Source: Cylicocyclus nassatus
Taxonomy: Eukaryota; Nematoda; Chromadorea; Rhabditida; Strongylidae
Length of the DNA: 64,000 nucleotides
NCBI GenBank assembly: GCA_958299035.1
Contig: CATQJL010000305.1
Span: 64,623,618 to 64,687,617 of the forward strand
Reading direction: 5' to 3'
Below, piece after piece: positions 58,253-64,000 of the stretch. Positions within the stretch are counted from its first letter, which is position 1. Each line of letters starts with the position of its first letter. The notes under the pieces are model-generated. The model did no database searches. It worked only from the letters and a program-made list of their open reading frames with translations, and had not been told where the DNA came from. Both the position numbers and the translations under genes were made by a program.

Positions 58253-60129
58253 GTATGAATTTCTACTCGTTCTTCTTTCTCCCTCTCACTAATTCAAATA
58301 AATTGTATCAAAGAGAGCACGAATTCTCAAATTTTTGGTGCGAAGCTTATGGGTCAAGAAATTGTGTTGCTCAGCGTGTTGAGAAAGATTCCAGGGAGCT
58401 ATTCCACTCTATCGTCGCCAATTATTAAGAGCAAGCCGTCGAAGAGCTCGACTATCTGTCCTTGGTACCGAGAGAATTGTTGATGGGTACGTATAATATC
58501 AAAGCAACTGTATACTGTACGCTTTGTCTCAATGGCAATGCCCACTTTGCTTGCGGCTACGCTCCCGCAGCACGAGGTTTCGCGCGCTGACCTTTGTTCG
58601 ATGAGACTGGCTTGACTGTTCAAGCGAAACGTGCGCAGCTGCGCGAGGCACTCACGAGGCGGATGTGCCGATCAAATTGGAACCCTGAGATTGAGACAAA
58701 CTTTGTGCATACAGACCCGGATCCTCAATGGAAGTTTTACCCACATCAAGTCGTGAAGGAAGTTGCCGATCATTGAGTTCGCTGCCACAAATCGGTCATA
58801 GCGGAGAACATGGAAGCAGAACAAATTTCGCACCCCGTCGACATGCATACCGTAATGTGCATGACAGTTGGTCAGGTAGGCAATTTTCGCAAGCCCTCAA
58901 TTTTTTTACAACAGTTTCAGAAGTTTGTAGGTCGAATGGGCCAACTATATTCCATTTACGACAGCGAAGCTTCCGAGACAGCACCGTCATCAGAATTCAA
59001 AGTGAGTTACGCAACTCATCTAACAATTTGTTAACTTAGCGGTTTGCTATGTTCATTAATTGTTTATTCTCTAGGTCGAAGATGATTGTAACAAAAAGCA
59101 GTCAACATTCAGTAAGTAAATGCGTCAAGATGTCTAATTCTGAACTTGTACTCTGCTACAGAAAAACCTCTTTTACCCTTACAAGTCTTCTTCGTCAAGT
59201 GGTGTACCTCCACCTTATAGCCGTATTGTTCTAATGACAAATCTTCTATGTTTCACTTAGAAACCGATTTTTTAGCGTGGGTTAGTCATCTGCCCTCAAG
59301 AAAACATTATGCATACGTAATAAATTTGGTGTATAAAAACTTCGAGAAAGATTCGAAAGAATCGCCCCCGTTGTCAGATCGTTCATTGCAGTGGCTCGAT
59401 GAGATACCGACATGCATAAATAAATTGTTTTTCTTACCACCGAGTCAAATTCTCTGGAGTAAAAACAGTTGAGGCAAAATTTATAATTTTTGGAAGACTT
59501 CCAATTAAGAGTGTATCCATTATTTTCTCAAATTCTTGAGATAAGTCTCATACGTTACCGAGTTGAAGAGCGCTAAGATTCGTGAGGAGGGCTAATTTGA
59601 CAAGTACCGTCTGTTGCAATCTGCTTGAATCTTATTTAAATTCCCTACTCCTTCTTAAGACCGAAAACATACCTAAGCGATTCCAGTCGCGACGTGATTT
59701 GGCGATACTTCAATTAGGCGTAGCTCATCGTAAGGGGTTTCTGAATGTAAGGCAGGGCATTTTATCAACCTACGAAAGTCTGTGCCCTTGGGGCCTACCA
59801 GTATCGAATTTGAAGACATCTGGCAAATTGCCAGATCTCGTGGCGACTGAAATCGCGTGAGCTATGCCTTGGGCCTAAGAGATTGATGAGTACGGTGTAC
59901 TTAATTCCAAAAATAGTGACTGGCTTTGCACTTTTTTTGACAGCAAACTCTTAAGAATCTGTAAATATTCTCTAAAATGATTTCAGAGAGCATCTTTGCT
60001 GAGGCGTAGCATCTGCGCAATTCGTAAATCTGTGAGTCGACGACATCGCAAACGTGATAGTGGTATTTCCAATCATTTATTCTTGTCTACCATAAAGTGC
60101 TGAAATCATTGTGACGCATAGATCTTTAG
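58253..60129 (+). other. Candidate linking exons between RING and GTPase parts
   Basis: Possible exons with good splice signals are 58810-58875 (MEAEQISHPVDMHTVMCMTV, preceded by TCATAG, so a possible separate start), 58921-59001 (FVGRMGQLYSIYDSEASETA) and 59075-59111 (VEDDCNKKQSTF), which join in frame. The next block at 59162 (NLFYPYKSSSSSGVPPPYSR) reads well but does not match phase after a residual A. A 59238-59472 frame (ETDFLAWVSHLPSRKHYAYV) also looks coding and ends in a stop. RNA evidence is needed to order these. 59500-60129 is otherwise featureless. Confidence 0.4.
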
Positions 60130-61148
60130 CAATTCCATGCTCTGGAACTGGTATAGACAACGAAGGTTTTGTTACCGATGAAGCAGAAGCATCAAATCTC
60201 GCTCAGACCTCGATTTCATCTGCACCTATTGAAAGTATGTTTTGTCTCTATTGGTTTGATCGACGCTCTTGAAAATTGTCTTTTAGATGTAACGAAGCCT
60301 AAGAAATCAAAATGGAAGCGATTTTTCCCATTCCGGCTCAGGAAAGGTTGTCAAAATCTTTTTCTTTGCTAGAAAAAACATTCCATTTCAGTCCATCCCT
60401 CAAATGATCACAGCGAATTGTCTCCTTATGGGCCACTGTGTGTCTATTCGGGATTTGGACGAACATTTGAGCGTATAAATCCGGGCGAGGAAATTGCGAT
60501 TGCTGTTTTTGGTGCACGAGGTGTTGGAAAAACTTCTCTGGTAGGGTTTCTGTCTAGAAAAGTCATTTTCATTAATATTTTTGCAAAATAAATAATCGCA
60601 TTATACAGCTCGACAATGCTACTCTTTCATGTGAAGGTCGACAAAATGTTTCACCGATAGGTTTGACAGAACGTATGCGTTTAGGAGGCAGGCAAAATCA
60701 TAATGAATATAGATTTGCCCATATGACTAGCATGGTTTGTCACTTTTTATTTTAAAAAAAAATTTGGCCCACTTGAACAGTACGGAAAGGCTGCCAAAAT
60801 TCTTAGACTGTCCGAGCACGGCACCACCATTTCATGGTTGATCTCATCGACGCTGAATTTGAGGTGCAAAATTATGATGAATTTTTACTTACGTTGAGCG
60901 AAGTCTTTCAGGATGATCATTCTATAACCCATACATCTTATATGCGAGCGGCTGATGCAGCTATAATTGTTTTCTCCACAGCAGATTCTGGAAGTCTGCT
61001 CATGGCTATGTCCATAAATCGACAGCTTGCTGGCGTAAGCGATTCAAAGGTAGCCTTCTGAAGAAATTTCAGGGCCTCGTTTTATAATTATTCGGTAGCA
61101 CAAGTAGCGGCATTACATCTATATTGGTTCCATGATTTTTTGTACATA

Positions 61149-62507
61149 CAGTGATCGCCAAAAAGTTGCGGACAAGCCGTCTTCCTTTCCTCATCGCTCA
61201 TTTTCGGATGGAAAACGAAGATGAAAAAATGACTGGTTGCATATGGTGATAGAGCTCACCAAGAGGTACAACCCACAAATTGCGCTTTCTGGAAAACATG
61301 TATCATAAAAGTTTTAAAAATATTTTTCTAAAAAAAGTCCGAAAATGGCCGCGTCACAATGTCGCTGATAATTCTTCGAACGCGAAAATTTTCTGTTAAG
61401 TCTTTTCTTGGAACAAAACCAGAAGTTATCCGGACAGATAAGCGTACTGTATTTGTAGAGCTCATCGAGGGCAATAATCGGGTAGTGGTTCCTTCCAAAA
61501 AAACCCAAGCTTGAATTTTGTTTTGCTTTTTTTCAAAAAATAATTTTTGATTCCCTTCTTCAAGCCAAATTTCTTCACATGGAAATCTATTCAAGGCATT
61601 CTAACAAAGCTGTTCGGATAAAATGGATGCTCTTTGCCATCCTCTGTGCATCGGACGAGTACTGGTGAGCTTCTTTGTTGAAAATGGCTTTTGACAGTGT
61701 GGGCACCTGACTCCACCTGTACCTCACCACTACTTGCACCGCTTTGCGGGCTTGTAGCACCGCCGGCAGTCATTTCACGAGCCTGCAAGTAGGCTCATTC
61801 GAAAGAGCGTGACTTCCTAGACACGAAGGTATGCAAAAGAGTTGGGTAAGAGAAACGCAGAGATTTGGCGGATGGGGTGACAAAGCGCAGCCTTAGAGGT
61901 GAATGGAGTGAAGGCTCTTATCAACACTAGAACTGTCTTAGAGCTCCGAAATGGATCTATTACAAGAAAATTGACGGTTTTGAACTTCCAGGATGAAACT
62001 GGTGGCGAAAGAGGCTTTGCTCAACTTTAACTGAAAAATCCTTGGCCTACCACTGAAGCTGCGCTTTGTTACCCCATCCGCCAAATCTCTGCTGTTTCTC
62101 ATACCCAACTTTTTTGCATACATTCGTGTCCAGGAAGTCACGCTCTTTCGAATGAGCCTACTTGCAGGCTCGTGAAATGACTGCCGGCCGTGCTACAAGC
62201 CCGCAAAGCGGTGCAAGTCAGCGGTGAAGTGCAGGTGGGGACATGTGCACGAATTGTCAAGAGTCATTTTCAACAAAGAAGCTCACCAGTACACGTCCGA
62301 TGCACAGAGGATGGCAAAGAGCATCTATTTTATCCTAACAGCCTTGCTGGAATGCCTTGAATAGATTTCCATGTGAAGAAATTTGGCTTGAAGAAGGGAA
62401 TCAAAAGTTATTTTTTGAAAAAAAGCAAAACAAAATTCAAGCTTGGGTTTTTTTTTTGGAAGGAACCATTACCCAATTATTGCCCTCGATGAGCTCTACG
62501 ATATAGT
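61149..62507. mobile_element. Truncated Tc1-like element with foldback
   Basis: It starts TA|CAGTGATCGCCAAAAAGTTG, a Tc1-type terminal repeat, but the matching right end is absent. 61441-62507 is a foldback of ~500-bp arms with its axis near 61974; for example CTCATCGAGGGCAATAATCG at 61462 faces its complement at 62475. No transposase motif seen. Confidence 0.7.
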
Positions 62508-62524
62508 ATGCTTTATACTTGGGT

Positions 62525-62810
62525 CCGAATCGAATAGAAATTCGATCATTTGAATAAAACATTCGAATATATTCGTATTCGAAATTCGATATTCGGAGTT
62601 CTTCCATTTTCGAATAATATTCGAAACTCGAATAATTGAGAAAACGGGGGTTCGAATATAATTCGAAACTCGAATAATCAAAAAACGAGGCGAATATTAT
62701 TCGAAAACTCGAATAATCAAAAAACTGGGTTTCGAATAGATTTTATTCGAATGTTTATTCGAATTCTTACTCGAATGAACTCCGTATTCAAATTATTCGA
62801 CTTTGTTGCA
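62525..62810. repeat. TTCGAA palindrome-rich tandem repeat
   Basis: Dense ATTCGAAT, AATATTCG and CGAATAAT steps, with an irregular ~50-bp unit (AAACTCGAATAATCAAAAAAC seen twice). A similar but looser patch is at 24780-25030. It could form many small hairpins. Origin unknown. Confidence 0.75.
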
Positions 62811-62965
62811 GAGCCAACTGCTGAGTATCAAGCTCACTTCGTCCGTGTTTTTTTTTCGCAAAACTCGGTAATGCATCTTTTGCAACCGTTATGACCTCTG
62901 AAATGTGGAGGGTCGCATTCTTCCGACTGCTTGACAGGAGAAAAATCATATGTGGATTTTAATTG

Positions 62966-63670
62966 TTCGCTAAAGCTATCCGGGCCCCAAAATTTCTTTG
63001 TCATGGATTTGCCCGAAACTTGGCCCAGAAGGGTTATTCGGCCCGCTGATGCCAAATATCACATTGGTTTTGAACCGAAGCGCCATTTTCTCGGGTTACA
63101 GTTGCTACACGGTAGCGTGTGTAAAACATAGTTCTGCCTGAAACGGGTGTACGGCGATTCGGACGATCGTGAAGCTTTGCACACACGACCACCGTCGCGC
63201 GCTACATATCTTGTTGCGGCTTTTGCCTAAGCAAAGCACAGGGGAAGCAGACATTTGCCAATTTGTGATTTTGACCCCTGCCGTAAACCTAACGTAACCA
63301 TGCAGGGAGATGTTCTCGTGCGGAGAAAGTTTGACATTTCTGATCAGCATGTCACCCCTCTGTGTAAAGTTACAGCGGATTTTGAGGTTTTGATCCCCTA
63401 CCGTATACCCACCGTAACCCGAGAAAATGACGGTACGGTACAAAACCAATATGATAGTCAGCATGAGCGGGCCGAATAACCCCTCTGGGTCAAGTTTCGG
63501 GCAAATCGTGTTGATCCCCTAACGTAATCCTACCGTAACCCTGCAGGGAGGCGTTTTCCTGCGGAGAAAAGGTGATATTCATGATCAGCATGTCAGATAA
63601 CCCCCCTGGACCAAGTTTGAGCGAAATCTATGACTAAAAAATTTTGGGGCCCGGGTAGCCGAATAGCGCC
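62966..63670. mobile_element. 705-bp TIR element with perfect 8-bp duplication
   Basis: Flanked by TTTAATTG (62958-62965 and 63671-63678). The right terminus complement GGCGCTATTCGGCTACCCGG matches the left end after some decay (CTAAAGCTATCCGGGCCCC), and both lead into GGGCCCCAAAATTT. The interior has repeated CCGTAACC/GATCAGCATGTC blocks. Same family as 33971-35424. No coding sequence. Confidence 0.88.
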
Positions 63671-63785
63671 TTTAATTGATGGTTTTTCGATCAATGAGAT
63701 TGTTCGCACTGCTGTTGGCACCAAGTCAGCAAAGAAGCTATCAAATTCAAGCTCATGTTTGTTTCATAAATCGAAAGTGTTTTGA

Positions 63786-64000
63786 AATGCCAGTTTTTCT
63801 CTCTTTGCATTGCTCATGCTTGTGGTACGCAAATACCACACTATGAGCACTCTTGCTCGCATAAGTTATGTTGCACGGCTGCCTCTATTCGCTATATACC
63901 TTAGAGATTTTTTGCAAATTGGTGTATTATGAGTAGACATCACAGTTGTAGTGGAAGATTAGACGATTTAGATCGCCATGCGCGATTTGCCAGTTACGAG
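63786..64000. other. Non-coding right edge
   Basis: No feature recognised after the GTPase stop. Confidence 0.35.

Larger units (their letters stand above)
60130..63785 (+). pseudogene. RGK-like Ras-superfamily GTPase, transposon-broken
   Basis: Five exons join in frame: 60130-60234, 60287-60346, 60392-60540, 60609-60734, 60807-61049. The P-loop is VFGARGVGKTSL. The G3 position reads VDLIDAEFEVQ in place of DTAGQ, and the next helix and strand are AADAAIIVFSTADSGSLLMA, closest in pattern to RGK (Rad/Gem/Rem) proteins, which regulate calcium channels and the cytoskeleton with atypical G3. A basic stretch KKSKWKRFFPFRLRK precedes the domain. No NKxD exon is visible: the expected place is filled by a Tc1-like foldback. 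A likely last exon starts at 62938, is split by an element at 62966-63670, and continues 63679-63785 (INEIVRTAVGTKSAKK to a stop). Either a pseudogene or an atypical gene; the RGK assignment is by motif pattern only. Confidence 0.6.

Noticed and set aside
63105..63464. 119-codon open frame on the - strand
   Set aside because: It lies wholly inside the transposable element at 62966-63670 and matches no transposase.

Overview
The window looks like a repeat-rich nematode genome, most likely clade V (rhabditid or strongylid). The main evidence is a complete orthologue of UNC-31/CAPS, split into 34 small exons with many 45-60 nt introns. Fragments of a nematode-type serpentine chemoreceptor and abundant mariner, Helitron and hAT elements agree with this. 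The species cannot be named from the sequence alone. All recognisable host genes lie on the + strand.

Layout. 1-4.5 kb is non-coding, with a small TTAA-flanked MITE and a mariner-type element. 4.5-17.5 kb is unc-31 (CAPS). My splice model gives an uninterrupted reading frame of 1369 codons with C2, PH and MUN-type regions in the expected order. 17.5-26.8 kb has no convincing gene; it holds a Helitron, a 1.4 kb hAT-like foldback with a perfect 8-bp target duplication and an internal ~170-bp repeat, and two smaller palindromic elements. 26.8-36.2 kb is a nested stack: a mariner-type element is interrupted by an ~8.5 kb Helitron-bounded block, which contains two head-to-tail Helitron/Helentron-like units, a helicase remnant, a hAT foldback, a mariner foldback and a further TIR element. 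36.4-40.6 kb is a chemoreceptor-like gene whose coding exon is split by a 3.46 kb pogo/Tigger transposon at a TA site; the transposase itself is broken. 40.7-45 kb has a palindromic PIF/Harbinger-like element, a tRNA-derived SINE on the - strand with 15-bp target duplications, and a second chemoreceptor fragment. 45-56 kb is almost entirely mobile DNA: three related hAT MITEs with 8-bp duplications, a Helitron with a foldback mariner in its 5' end, and several palindromic MITEs.

57.1-63.8 kb holds a RING-finger gene followed in the same orientation by exons of a Ras-superfamily GTPase of RGK-like type. Its P-loop is good, but the DxxG motif is degenerate, the NKxD exon is not visible, and the likely last exon is split by a 705-bp element with a perfect 8-bp duplication. 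Whether the RING and GTPase exons form one gene or two is not settled.

Functionally, only unc-31 (priming of dense-core vesicle exocytosis) appears complete. The other two loci are hit by transposons inside coding sequence and may be pseudogenes. The most distinctive biology is the density of palindromic (foldback) elements and the way target-site duplications allow the order of insertion to be reconstructed.
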